64,000 nucleotides of DNA from the NCBI GenBank assembly GCA_947252645.1, contig CAMXWF010000004.1, positions 1 through 64,000 of the forward strand, given 5' to 3'. This DNA comes from an uncultured Bacteroidia bacterium (GTDB taxonomy: Bacteria; Bacteroidota; Bacteroidia; Bacteroidales; CAJPTX01). Below are positions 33,857-42,491 of this stretch, piece by piece. Both the position numbers and the translations under genes were made by a program. The notes under the pieces are model-generated. The model did no database searches. It had not been told where the DNA came from and was given only the letters and a program-made list of their open reading frames with translations. Positions within the stretch are counted from its first letter, which is position 1. Each line of letters opens with the position of its first letter.

Positions 33857-35596
33857 CTAGGACTCCTCCACGCACTCGTTGCACAGCCAGGAGGTGGGCT
33901 GGTAATCTTTCAAGGCCGATGGGCTAATGCCCATAATGGTCGCCATGTGCGACTGAGACTCCCCGTAGGCATACCGTACGAAAATCCGCACGCTCGGAGC
34001 GAAACGAGGCTCCCGCTGCGCATCCAGCAGGAGAAGGTAACCCATGGCCACCAGCCCACCCAGCTCAACCAAGCGCCGCGCGTGGAAGTCATGGTAGCCC
34101 TCATCGCCCGTATCCTGCACGTGAGCCACCGCCTCCTTATAGCTCTGCAACATCTCGCGCAGAAGGGTCAGCTCCTGGGGCAAACTCGTCTGACCGCACT
34201 GACCATCCAGCTCCTCCAAACGCAACGCCAGCGACCCAGAAGTCACCCCTCGTATCGCGGCCACCACCTGCAGCTGCGATGTCCCCTCGTATATGGGCAG
34301 AATGCGCGCATCGCGGTATAGACGCTCAATGGGAAAATCCTTCATGAACCCCGTGCCACCATGAATCTGCAGCGCATCGTAGCAAACCCGATTGGCCATC
34401 TCGCTGGCAAACAGCTTGGTGAGCGGTGTAAACAAATCGGCCAATCGCTGGTAGTACTTCAGCTCTTGGCGATCCTGCGCCTCCAGCTTCTTCTCCCGCT
34501 GTAGACGCATCAGCGCCTTCGACATATCCACATAGCGCGCCGTCTCATAGAGTAGGCTCCGGCATGCATCCACCTTGGCCCGCATAAGTGCCAAGAGCTC
34601 ACGGACAGGCTGAAACTCACTGATTCGCCTGCCAAACTGCTCCCGTTCGTGCGCATAGCGCACTGCAGCCCGATAGGCCTCCTCCATCACCCCCACGCTC
34701 TGCGCTCCCACTCCCAAACGCGCCCCATTCATGAGCGACATCACGTACTTAATCAGCCCCATCTTCCGCTCGCCCACCAGCTCCGCCGGCGCATCCTGAA
34801 ACACCAGCTCGCAGGTGGGTGAGCCCACTATCCCCATCTTATGCTCTATCCGGCGCACCTTCACCGCCATGCTCTCCTTGCGGTATAGGAAAAGCGACAG
34901 CCCGCGCGCATCCTTTGTGCCGGCCTCCGAGCGGGCTAGCACCAGCGAGATATCGGCATCTCCATTGGTGATAAAACGCTTGACCCCATTGAGGCGCCAC
35001 GTATTGCTCTCCTCATCAAAACGCGCCTGAAGACTTACCGACTGCAGATCGCTGCCAGCATCCGGCTCCGTGAGGCTCATCGCAAACGTCTTGCCCATCG
35101 CTGCCAAGGGCAGGTAACGGCGCTTCTGCTCCTCCGAACCAAATTCATAGATGGTCTCCGCGCAATCCTGCAAGCCCCAAATGTTCGCAAAGCTCGCATC
35201 CGCTCGGCTCACCAGCTCCGCCGACATCACGTAGGGCACTATGGGAAAGTTCAAGCCTCCATATTCGCGCGGCAGCGGCAAACCATACACGCCAGCCTGC
35301 GTCAGCTGGTCGTGGTTCGCCTGCGTGCCCGGATGGTAGTGCACCCTACCCTCTACCACGCACGGCCCCTCAGCGTCCACCTGCGCAGCATTAGCAGCCA
35401 ACGTCTCGGCCGCCACCTCCCCGATGATCGAAAGCACCTGACTGTAATTCTCCAGCGCATCCGCCACGTCATGCGGCGCGTAGGGGCTCTCATGCTCCTT
35501 CTGAAATCCTTCCTCCTTCAGCGTGACAATACGCTCCATGAGTGGATGCCCCAGCTGAAAGGCCAACGCCTCATTGTCTTGAAAGTAATTCGACAT
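33857..35596 (-). CDS. Acyl-CoA dehydrogenase with long C-terminal extension
   Basis: FAD enzyme that oxidises an acyl-CoA or, working with ETF, reduces an enoyl-CoA such as crotonyl-CoA during butyrate formation. The 579-residue protein has ALPREYGGLNFP-like N-terminal helices, the FAD/substrate block FAMSLTEPDAGSDLQS, and the catalytic Glu437 in LPIYEGTSQLQ. It extends about 150 residues past the usual 380-400 residue core, with a helical tail as in the longer ACAD family (DUF-type C-terminal domain of AidB/ACAD9-like forms). It follows etfB-etfA in one operon, which supports use of this ETF as electron partner. Confidence 0.93.
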   Translation of the reverse strand: MSNYFQDNEALAFQLGHPLMERIVTLKEEGFQKEHESPYAPHDVADALENYSQVLSIIGEVAAETLAANAAQVDAEGPCVVEGRVHYHPGTQANHDQLTQAGVYGLPLPREYGGLNFPIVPYVMSAELVSRADASFANIWGLQDCAETIYEFGSEEQKRRYLPLAAMGKTFAMSLTEPDAGSDLQSVSLQARFDEESNTWRLNGVKRFITNGDADISLVLARSEAGTKDARGLSLFLYRKESMAVKVRRIEHKMGIVGSPTCELVFQDAPAELVGERKMGLIKYVMSLMNGARLGVGAQSVGVMEEAYRAAVRYAHEREQFGRRISEFQPVRELLALMRAKVDACRSLLYETARYVDMSKALMRLQREKKLEAQDRQELKYYQRLADLFTPLTKLFASEMANRVCYDALQIHGGTGFMKDFPIERLYRDARILPIYEGTSQLQVVAAIRGVTSGSLALRLEELDGQCGQTSLPQELTLLREMLQSYKEAVAHVQDTGDEGYHDFHARRLVELGGLVAMGYLLLLDAQREPRFAPSVRIFVRYAYGESQSHMATIMGISPSALKDYQPTSWLCNECVEES

Positions 35597-35624
35597 CTCC
35601 TCCTCCTCTCCTGCTGATTGGCTC

Positions 35625-36644
35625 CTAGCGCGAGTGTCGCTTGTAGGATTCTATGATATGGGCTATCGTCTCGTGCACATCGCCGATGATGGAATAATCT
35701 GCGATCTGATGGATGGGCGCCTCGGGGTCCTGGTTGATGGCTATAATCACCGACGATTCATTCATACCGGCCGTATGCTGCACCTGGCCCGATATCCCGC
35801 AAGCTATGTATAGCTTGGGGCGCACCGTCACGCCCGTCTGGCCAACCTGGCGATCGTGCTCCGCAAAGCCTGCATCTACCGCCGCACGCGATGCTCCTAC
35901 CTCGCCCCCCAGCAAATGCGCCAGCTCGTAGAGCTGCTCAAAGCCCTCACGAGAACCCATGCCATAGCCACCAGATACAATGATCGGCGCACCCTTTATG
36001 TTGATGCTACGCGCCTCATGCTCCTCGGATATGAGCTTCACTATCAAATCCTCGGGCTGAATCAGACCACTCACGGGCCAATCGACCACCTCAATGGGCA
36101 CAGGCCCAGCCAATGGCTCCGCCCGCATCACCCCCTCGCGCACCGTTGCCATCTGCGGCCTATGCTCTGGATTGACTATCGTCGCAATGATATTGCCCCC
36201 AAAGGCTGGGCGAATCTGGTAGAGCAGGTTGTGGTACTCCTTCTTGGTGGCCGCATCGCGATGATCGCCTATGGCCAAGCTCGTGCAGTCGGCTGTCAAC
36301 CCACTCTGGAGCGCCGAAGAGACCCGGGGTGCCAAATCGCGGCCCTGGATAGTCGCACCAAAAAGCACTATCTGCGGCCTTGTCTTCAGGAAAAGATCGC
36401 AAAGCACCTTGCTGTAGGGAATAGAAAAATAGTGGCCGAGCACCTGGTTGTCCGCCACGTAGAGACGCTGTACCCCATAGCGCGCGGCCAACTCCTCCGC
36501 CCAACCAAGCCTATGCCCCACTACCACGGCCTCAAGCTCGCACCCAAGCTCCTGGCTCAGGGCGCGACCCTTCGTGAGCAACTCCAAGCTCACCGCCGCC
36601 AGCGTTTGCCCTTCTACCTCACAGTATACTATGACGTTGTTCAC
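35625..36644 (-). CDS. etfA: Electron transfer flavoprotein alpha subunit
   Basis: Carries the FAD that exchanges electrons with the acyl-CoA dehydrogenase. The 339-residue protein has an N-terminal ETF domain and the C-terminal FAD-binding domain with VSGGYGMGSREGFEQL, GASRAAVDAG, QVGQTGVTVRPKLYIACGISG and VIIAINQDPEAPI, the last being the EtfA signature. It follows etfB with 19 bases between and precedes the dehydrogenase by 28 bases. Gene order etfB-etfA-acd is common in fermentative anaerobes where the complex can bifurcate electrons; whether this one bifurcates cannot be told by eye. Confidence 0.97.
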   Translation of the reverse strand: MNNVIVYCEVEGQTLAAVSLELLTKGRALSQELGCELEAVVVGHRLGWAEELAARYGVQRLYVADNQVLGHYFSIPYSKVLCDLFLKTRPQIVLFGATIQGRDLAPRVSSALQSGLTADCTSLAIGDHRDAATKKEYHNLLYQIRPAFGGNIIATIVNPEHRPQMATVREGVMRAEPLAGPVPIEVVDWPVSGLIQPEDLIVKLISEEHEARSINIKGAPIIVSGGYGMGSREGFEQLYELAHLLGGEVGASRAAVDAGFAEHDRQVGQTGVTVRPKLYIACGISGQVQHTAGMNESSVIIAINQDPEAPIHQIADYSIIGDVHETIAHIIESYKRHSR

Positions 36645-36663
36645 CTTGACTGCGCCTTTACGT

Positions 36664-37512
36664 TTAACCTATCGTATGCTGCGCCAACAGCTCCACCACC
36701 AGACCGTCTATGGCCTCACGACTACCCTCTATTCGCCTCGACTCCTTCACCTGAAACACCACGTTCTCCACACTCTTGACCTTCGTGGGCGAACCCGCCA
36801 AGCCCAAGCTCCCAGGATCTGCCGCCAGGCGAGCGGCCGTCCACTCCTCTAGTGCCGGATGCACATAGCCATCCTCCGGCACTTTCTCTATCGGCGCCGC
36901 CGCACGCTTCCACTGCATCACCAGCTTGGCATTGCGCGGACGGCATTCCGGCGCCGAGCTGGTCACCGTCAACAGCACGGGCAGCGGGCTCTCAAGCACC
37001 TCCACCCCATGCGACACGCGCCGCCGAGCGCAGATTACCTTCCCATCAAACGACTCCACCGCCTCCACAAAGGTGATCTGTGGCCAACCAAGCTTCTCGG
37101 CCACCTGAGGCCCCACCTGCGCCGTATCTCCATCTATCGCCTGACGACCCGAAAACACCAAATCGGGCTTGAGCTCCCGCAAAGCGCACATAAGCGCGTA
37201 TGAGGTAGCCAACGTGTCCGCCCCAGCAAAAGCCCTATCGGTCAGCAACACGCCAGCATCTGCCCCGCGATACAAACCCTCTCGCAACACATCCGCCGCT
37301 CGACCAGGGCCCATCGTCAGCACGGTAACACGCGTGCCTGGATACGCATCCTTGATGCGCAATGCCTGCTCCAAGGCATAGAGATCCTCCGGGTTGAAAA
37401 TGGCCGGCAGAGCCGCCCGATTGACCGTGCCATCGGCACGCATGGCATCCTTCCCCACATTCCGGGTGTCTGGCACCTGCTTCGCAAGCACCACAACGCT
37501 TAGCTGCTCCAT
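36664..37512 (-). CDS. etfB: Electron transfer flavoprotein beta subunit
   Basis: Nucleotide-binding partner of EtfA; in bifurcating ETFs this subunit holds a second FAD in place of AMP and docks NADH. The 282-residue protein starts MEQLSVVVLAKQVPDT, with NPEDLYALEQALRIKD, VTVLTMGP, GRQAIDGDTAQVGPQVAE and LPVLLTVTSSAPECRP, all classic EtfB blocks. The C-terminal arm VVFQVKESRRIEG is complete. It is the first gene of the etfB-etfA-acd-pepO group; a weak -7 element lies 38 bases upstream. Confidence 0.97.
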   Translation of the reverse strand: MEQLSVVVLAKQVPDTRNVGKDAMRADGTVNRAALPAIFNPEDLYALEQALRIKDAYPGTRVTVLTMGPGRAADVLREGLYRGADAGVLLTDRAFAGADTLATSYALMCALRELKPDLVFSGRQAIDGDTAQVGPQVAEKLGWPQITFVEAVESFDGKVICARRRVSHGVEVLESPLPVLLTVTSSAPECRPRNAKLVMQWKRAAAPIEKVPEDGYVHPALEEWTAARLAADPGSLGLAGSPTKVKSVENVVFQVKESRRIEGSREAIDGLVVELLAQHTIG

Positions 37513-37549
37513 ATGCTAGCTCCTAGTCCTATAACTCTGGCGCACCTCG

Positions 37550-37557
37550 CGAAGGTA
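37550..37557 (-). promoter_or_regulatory. Weak candidate -7 element upstream of etfB (TACCTTCG)
   Basis: On the minus strand TACCTTCG differs at one position from the TACCTTTG elements seen elsewhere in the window. It is 38 bases before the etfB start. No matching -33 TTTG is seen at the right distance. Confidence 0.35.
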
Positions 37558-37625
37558 GACTTTTCTGCACACTTGCCTACGTATCCCAAGCCCTAAAAGA
37601 CCAAAACGCACCCGCTTGGCGCCAA

Positions 37626-38144
37626 TTAGCCCACTATGATCCTGTAGCACCAGTAGAGGGCACACAGAAATAGAACCAAGAAGATGGTAAAAAAGATGGC
37701 ATTCATCTCTAGCTGCTGCGTCCGAATGGCAATCCGCTGCTTGGCCTGAATGCGCAGCACCAGGCTAGCTAGCTGCAGCTCCACCCCCTCGCCGCGCACC
37801 ACCACCGCCTTGGCCCCCCGGTTGACCGCCGCGGAGGTAAGCTCCAGCTCCTCCTCCTCGGCCAGCATCACCACCGATACCGACGGGTAGGCATTCTGCA
37901 GTGTCTCGGCCACCTCTAGCCCGTTGAGCGCATTGTCAAACACCGACGCTAGATGGAAACCCACCACCGCAATGTAGATCTCATTGGTCGAAAGATCATC
38001 GTGCTCCAGGTAGCCAAATAGATCCTCCCCGCTGGTAAACTCCTGAAGCTGCACATGCACCTGCGTGCGCAGCCGATTCCCCAATAGATGCATGTAGCCC
38101 GGCTCGCTATCCACCAGGAACACACTCGTCACCACGTCATGCAT
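37626..38144 (-). CDS. Degenerate response-regulator receiver domain with C-terminal membrane anchor
   Basis: A 172-residue protein whose first 130 residues follow a receiver domain: strand 1 SVFLVDSEPG (7-16), FTSGEDLFGYL, strand 3 IYIAVVGFHLA, NGLEVAETLQNAYP, strand 4 VSVVMLAEEEE and strand 5 AKAVVVRGEG. The residues needed for phosphotransfer are changed: the phospho-Asp is Gly62, the switch Thr/Ser is Ala95 and the Lys is Arg117; only one acidic residue (Asp12) remains. Residues 149-169 form one hydrophobic helix, so the protein is probably tail-anchored with the domain in the cytoplasm. It lies 17 bases after the xer gene. Function unknown; a protein-protein interaction module is the natural guess. 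Confidence 0.7.
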   Translation of the reverse strand: MHDVVTSVFLVDSEPGYMHLLGNRLRTQVHVQLQEFTSGEDLFGYLEHDDLSTNEIYIAVVGFHLASVFDNALNGLEVAETLQNAYPSVSVVMLAEEEELELTSAAVNRGAKAVVVRGEGVELQLASLVLRIQAKQRIAIRTQQLEMNAIFFTIFLVLFLCALYWCYRIIVG

Positions 38145-38161
38145 CCTCTCGCCCCCCTTGT

Positions 38162-39142
38162 CTACTCGCGCTTGGCCTGCCCGCGAGGATGAAAGTGCGC
38201 TACCGCCTGGCGCATATCGTCTTGGGTAAGATGCGTATAGAGCTCCGTCGTAACAATCGAGGCGTGGCCCAGCATCGCCTGCACCACCCGCAAATCCGCC
38301 CCGCCGCGCACAAGGCTCGTTGCAAAGCTATGGCGAAGGGTATGCGGCGTGACCTTCTTCTGGATTCCTGCCGCCTCCGCGGCGCGACGCACAATCAAAA
38401 ACACCATCACGCGCCTAATCCCTAAACCAGTGCGGCTGATGAAAAGCGTATCCCCAGCCTCCGGCAGTAGCCGACCTGCTGCCCGAATCGGCAAGTAGTT
38501 GTCAATCGCATGGAGTGCCTGCTCACCTATGGGCACCAAGCGCTCCTTGTTCCCCTTGCCTATTACCCGAATAACACCATCACCACGCTCTATTTGCGAC
38601 AGCCGCAGGGCGCATAACTCGCTCACCCGAAGCCCACAGCTATAGAGCGTCTCGATGATGGCCAAATTGCGTGGGCCCTGGGGCTGGCTCAAGTCGATGC
38701 TCTGCTCCATGGCATCCACCTCCTGCTCCTCCAGAAAATCGGGCAGGTAGCTCCCCTGCTTAGGCGAATCCAACAGCTCCGTGGGATCCCGCTCCATCGC
38801 CTGCTCTAGAGCCATGTAGCGGAAAAAACTCCGCCAACCAGAAAGCACCCGCGCCTGGGAGCGCACGCCAAGCAAATCGTCGCGCCCCAACTCGGTAAGC
38901 AACGACTCAAGGTGACTCTGCGTCACCTCGCCTGGCCCCACCGGCTCCTCATTGAGAAGGTAATCGCGCAGCAGAGCCACATCGTGGCTGTAGGCCTCCA
39001 CCGTATTCTCCGACATCCCACGAGCCGCCCGCAAGTAGGCCACATAGCTCCTGAGCGTACGTGCCCACCGGCCCGCTAGCTCCTCCTGATTCCCAAACCC
39101 CGCCTTTGGCACCTGGGACACCATTTCGACCACTGCCCCCAT
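38162..39142 (-). CDS. xerD: Tyrosine recombinase XerC/XerD type
   Basis: Site-specific recombinase that resolves chromosome dimers at dif. The 326-residue protein has the N-terminal SAM-like core-binding domain (about 27-120) and the catalytic domain with Arg172 (CGLRVSELCAL), Lys196 (VIGKGNKERLVPIG), His267/Arg270 (HTLRHSFATSL), His293 (MLGHASI) and the nucleophile Tyr302 (ELYTHL). There are no phage or integron genes beside it and length is normal for Xer proteins. Its ATG abuts the gldG stop, so it is translated in the gldF-gldG operon. XerC and XerD cannot be separated by eye; the name is a best guess. Confidence 0.9.
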   Translation of the reverse strand: MGAVVEMVSQVPKAGFGNQEELAGRWARTLRSYVAYLRAARGMSENTVEAYSHDVALLRDYLLNEEPVGPGEVTQSHLESLLTELGRDDLLGVRSQARVLSGWRSFFRYMALEQAMERDPTELLDSPKQGSYLPDFLEEQEVDAMEQSIDLSQPQGPRNLAIIETLYSCGLRVSELCALRLSQIERGDGVIRVIGKGNKERLVPIGEQALHAIDNYLPIRAAGRLLPEAGDTLFISRTGLGIRRVMVFLIVRRAAEAAGIQKKVTPHTLRHSFATSLVRGGADLRVVQAMLGHASIVTTELYTHLTQDDMRQAVAHFHPRGQAKRE

Positions 39143-40885
39143 CTAACGCACCCTCCTGCGTCTCACACCTGCCCCGTAGTAGCGTGCCCGTAGGTAGGGC
39201 ACAAGACTCCCCAAGGCCACTAGCAGCACGAACGGCAATATAATATTGACCACCTGCCAAAGCACCGGATTGGCACGGAAACGGACTGGGTCAAGTCGAC
39301 ACGCGGTCACGCGACGCCCACGCAGCGAAAGCAACCCCTCGCGGCCATCGAGCAAGTAGACTACATGCTGCAGCAACTCCGCATTCCCAAACGTGCGGCG
39401 CATGTACCGGTCGTAGCCTACAGGTAAGGGCTGCAAACGCCCCCCTTCGCGCTGAAGGCCATTACGACCTAAAGTGCCATCTGCAAATAGCGCAAGCCGC
39501 GCCGGAACACCATGCGACTTAAACTCAAAACGCTGCCCTGGCGCAATCTCCGACAACGGACGATGCGCAAACGCCGAGGAAAACTGCCCGCTCACCATCA
39601 CCCCTACTGCCTGCCGCCCTCCATCAAACTCCTCGGGACGAAAACCCGACTCAAGCTCCTGGAGCGACACCAAGCAGGGCACCTGCCGCCTCCGCGACCG
39701 TGCACTCGTCGTCAGAAGCTCCTGCTTCACCAAACCATCATCACCACCCACCACGTCCACACGCCCAGGGTATTGACTATAGACCAGCTCCACGTGGCGC
39801 GAAGCCAAGCTGCCCGGCGAAGGCGTCAGAAGCGGACAATAGGGCCAAGGCATCGGCGTAAAGCGCGATGGCTGGCCTGCCAGCGCAGTGTTGACCGGGA
39901 TCATGGCGCACTGCAGATCCTGCAGCAGCACCGGCGCTAAACGAAGACCATAGCGGAAAAGCTGATCATCCAGGTTCACACTACGCGCCATGGCAAACGT
40001 GTTTGCCCCCTGCTCCAAACTGTCTGTCAACACCTGCACGGGGCTTATCAGCAGGAGCAGACGGCCTCCCTGCATGAGGTACTGATCAAGCACCAGCTTC
40101 TCTCGCTCTGTGAAAGGCTCCTTCGGATCGGCCACCACTACCACCGCGCAGCTATCTAGCGACCCCACGCTGTCGCTAAGCGCCAGGCGAACCACCTGGT
40201 AATCGGCCGAAAGCTCGCGCGCCAGCGACACGCTCTCCACGGCCTCCAGCGTCCCATGCCCCTCCAAAAAGGCCAGCCGACGATGCTGGGGGTGGACTAC
40301 ACGCTCCAGCGCCGTAGTTAGACGGTACTCCAGCTCTTGGATGGCCACGGCCAAGCTCGCTTCCGTGCCAAAGGTGGCCTGCGGTGCCAACACGTTGATG
40401 GTGGTCTGCCGTCCACGATAACCCACCGTAAGCGTCGGGAACACCAAGGCCTCGGAGCTGCCACCATCCGATGTACGTTGACGCACAGTCAGCGGACGAG
40501 CCCCCTGCGCCAGTAGCTGCTCGCGCAGCGCAGACCGCGCCGCAGCATCCGACTCCCCGTTGGGATCCTCAAAACGGTAGTGCACCCGATGTCCACTGGC
40601 CACGCTGTACTCCTCCAGCATGTCCTCCACACGCAAACGAAGACGGAAAAACTCCAACGGAAGTCGACCCGCTAGGTAGCACTTGACGTACACCGGATCA
40701 CCAAGGTTACTAAGCTGCTCCCGCGTATAGGTGGTCAACGTGTAGCGACCATCACCCGTGAGATCCAAACGGAAGTAAAAACTACCCGAAAGCACATTGG
40801 CCACCACCACTATCGCCACCACCCACAGCGGCGCACGACCTCGTATAAATGCCCGTAGCTTAGCCAACCAACCCGTACCCATCAC
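39143..40885 (-). CDS. gldG: Gliding-motility ABC transporter-associated protein GldG
   Basis: Membrane-anchored, ABC-transporter-associated substrate-binding-like protein. The 580 residues begin with one transmembrane helix (PLWVVAIVVVANVLSGSFYF) and the 'RLDLTGDGRYTLTTYTREQL' region typical of GldG/Mla-type proteins, then a long periplasmic portion, and end with a second helix (LWQVVNIILPFVLLVALGSL) before a basic tail RARYYGAGVRRRRVR. It overlaps gldF by four bases (ATGA). GldA/F/G support gliding in Flavobacterium but are also kept in non-gliding species, so its presence does not prove motility. Confidence 0.88.
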   Translation of the reverse strand: MMGTGWLAKLRAFIRGRAPLWVVAIVVVANVLSGSFYFRLDLTGDGRYTLTTYTREQLSNLGDPVYVKCYLAGRLPLEFFRLRLRVEDMLEEYSVASGHRVHYRFEDPNGESDAAARSALREQLLAQGARPLTVRQRTSDGGSSEALVFPTLTVGYRGRQTTINVLAPQATFGTEASLAVAIQELEYRLTTALERVVHPQHRRLAFLEGHGTLEAVESVSLARELSADYQVVRLALSDSVGSLDSCAVVVVADPKEPFTEREKLVLDQYLMQGGRLLLLISPVQVLTDSLEQGANTFAMARSVNLDDQLFRYGLRLAPVLLQDLQCAMIPVNTALAGQPSRFTPMPWPYCPLLTPSPGSLASRHVELVYSQYPGRVDVVGGDDGLVKQELLTTSARSRRRQVPCLVSLQELESGFRPEEFDGGRQAVGVMVSGQFSSAFAHRPLSEIAPGQRFEFKSHGVPARLALFADGTLGRNGLQREGGRLQPLPVGYDRYMRRTFGNAELLQHVVYLLDGREGLLSLRGRRVTACRLDPVRFRANPVLWQVVNIILPFVLLVALGSLVPYLRARYYGAGVRRRRVR

Positions 40886-41613
40886 CCACGCCTCCGCTTG
40901 AGCGACACGCTGGCCAACGTAAGCACCAGCGCAATAAGACTGAAAAAATACACCACATCGCGCGAATCTACCACGCCCCTACTTATCGCCCGATAGTGCT
41001 CCGCCACACCCAACCAGGCCACTCCATACTCCACCAACGAAAAAATATCCAAGTGCGCCAGCGTGTCAAAACCCACGTAGAATAGCAACGAAAAAAGCAT
41101 TGTCAACAGGAAAGATACCAACGCATTGGAGGTGAGCGCGCTTACCCATATGCCAAAAGCCGCATACACGCCACCCAAGAACACCAGGCCAAGGTATGAG
41201 CCCCACGTCGCCCCCTGATCCAACGGCGCCCCGCTATCGGCCAGCAGCATAACGCTGACGTAGTAAACCAGCGTTGGCAGCAATAGGATAAGCACCAGGC
41301 TCCACGCAGCTAAAAACTTCGATAGCACGATCGTCCACTCCGACACAGGCCGCGTAAGCAATAAATCCAACGTCCCATCCCGACGCTCATCCGACAGCAT
41401 CCGCATCGTAACGGCCGGCACCAAAAAAAGAAACACCCACGGCGCCAGGGTAAATAGCGTCGACAGGCTCGCCTCCCCGTTGAGCAGCACATTCCACCGC
41501 GTCGGTAAAACCCACATGAGCAGCCCAACCAGCACAAAAAACACCCCTCCGGCTATGTAACCCGTGAGGGTACTGAAAAAACCAAGAAGCTCCTTACGAT
41601 AAAGAGGCCACAT
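40882..41613 (-). CDS. gldF: ABC-2 type permease GldF
   Basis: Inner-membrane permease of the GldAFG ABC transporter. From ATG 41613 the 243-residue protein starts MWPLYRKELLGFFSTLTGYI, as GldF does, and has six hydrophobic helices; the SDERRDGTLDLLLTRPVSEW loop is the ABC-2 permease signature. An upstream start at 41652 would add 13 residues with no family match. The ATP-binding subunit gldA is not in the window. gldF, gldG and xer form a tight minus-strand operon. Confidence 0.92.
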   Translation of the reverse strand: MWPLYRKELLGFFSTLTGYIAGGVFFVLVGLLMWVLPTRWNVLLNGEASLSTLFTLAPWVFLFLVPAVTMRMLSDERRDGTLDLLLTRPVSEWTIVLSKFLAAWSLVLILLLPTLVYYVSVMLLADSGAPLDQGATWGSYLGLVFLGGVYAAFGIWVSALTSNALVSFLLTMLFSLLFYVGFDTLAHLDIFSLVEYGVAWLGVAEHYRAISRGVVDSRDVVYFFSLIALVLTLASVSLKRRRG

Positions 41614-41811
41614 AATTCCGAACGCTCGGCACGCTAACAAACTCAAACACACAACACTCCCATGCGAGCCACAGCACTGCGCAAGTTAAGACTTTCTACC
41701 ATCTTCATCTGAACCACCACCCTTCTACCTCCAGGTCCGCCCAAAGACCATCTTTGCGGCCATTATTGGGGATCTCTAGGTATACGAGGGCAAACTTTAC
41801 TGCTCCATTCC

Positions 41812-42033
41812 TCACGCTGTTGAGTTCCTTAATCTGACTATCCCCTTTAGAGCTTCAATGGCTCTATAGAGTCCAGACATATCGTTCTTGGTGCTAAGGT
41901 AGACACTACCTTGAGCGTTGTAAAAGCTATACTCCTTAAGCACCTGGCCTATCTCGTAATAGGCGTTGTTATAAGGCTCTCCATAGTACCGCTTGAGGTC
42001 TACAATGACCATATCAAAGGCTATTGCAAACAT
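41812..42033 (-). CDS. vapD: VapD-like endoribonuclease, short or frameshifted
   Basis: The first 65 residues match VapD: MFAIAFDMVIVDLKRYYG, then EPYNNAYYEIGQVLKEY, NAQGSVYLSTKNDM and GLYRAIEALK. VapD is a small Cas2-like mRNA-cleaving toxin usually of 90-95 residues. Here the frame stops at 73 residues without the usual WFxxSVRDIRAF block. After a run of four G (about 41839-41842) the adjacent frame stays open to 41705 and reads SQIKELNSVRNGAVKF and so on, so a one-base insertion would extend the protein to about 109 residues. Either the gene is truncated or frameshifted, or this is a short variant. It follows a 65-residue gene by nine bases; local DNA is AT-richer than the surroundings, suggesting acquisition. 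Confidence 0.75.
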   Translation of the reverse strand: MFAIAFDMVIVDLKRYYGEPYNNAYYEIGQVLKEYSFYNAQGSVYLSTKNDMSGLYRAIEALKGIVRLRNSTA

Positions 42034-42042
42034 AGGCTTTCA

Positions 42043-42240
42043 CTAACAAAATGTAAAATACTTCTCCTCCCCAAAGAAGATGCGTCCAGCTTTGTCCTTA
42101 ATGGCGATAACTAACCCCCTGAAGGGGTTATGCTCAATATCAACAACAACCCCCTCTACCCAATCGGGCTCATTGGTCAACTTAGGGGATACTCTCATTG
42201 TATCGCCTTCTCTTACGATTCGCTTACTCGTGTCTTTCAT
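42043..42240 (-). CDS. Small protein upstream of vapD, possible antitoxin
   Basis: A 65-residue protein I do not recognise. It is basic at the N-terminus (MKDTSKRIVREGD), then has alternating short strands, MRVSPKLTN, VEGVVVDIEH, GLVIAIKDKAGRIFFG, EEKYFTF, which suggests a small SH3- or KOW-like beta barrel. It ends nine bases before the VapD-like start and both are read from the promoter at 42269-42301. Toxin-antitoxin pairs typically have this order and size, so it may be the antitoxin; that is inference from position only. Confidence 0.6.
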   Translation of the reverse strand: MKDTSKRIVREGDTMRVSPKLTNEPDWVEGVVVDIEHNPFRGLVIAIKDKAGRIFFGEEKYFTFC

Positions 42241-42268
42241 AATCTATCTCGTTGTATTACGCGCATTG

Positions 42269-42301
42269 CAAAAATACAACATTCCCATTCTCAGGTGCAA
42301 A
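42269..42301 (-). promoter_or_regulatory. Bacteroidota-type promoter of the vapD-like operon
   Basis: On the minus strand TTTG (42301-42298) is followed after 21 bases by TATTTTTG (42276-42269), matching the -33 TTTG and -7 TAnnTTTG consensus with near-ideal spacing. It would give a leader of about 25 bases before the ATG at 42240. This is the best two-box promoter I found in the window. Confidence 0.75.
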
Positions 42302-42491
42302 GGAAGGCAATCCAAGCTCAAGAAGAGACAAACGAAGGCACTACAACCTAAGCTCTCGTGCCTCCAGCCATATAGGAGTAAAAGCGAAGTTCTAGCTTAC
42401 AGCGAGGGCTGTATCGATGGCTGTGGAGAGAGAACCTAACGAACTCGACAACCACATAACTACCAACAACATAACAACTCACCGTGCCCTC

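Noticed and set aside
38162..39142. Xer gene as an integrase of a mobile element
   Set aside because: It is translationally coupled to gldG, has normal Xer length, and no attachment-site repeats or mobile genes are near.
42269..42491. Possible recombination end or IS remnant between vapD unit and the giant gene
   Set aside because: The AT-richer DNA suggests transfer, but I found no inverted terminal repeats, target duplication or transposase frame.
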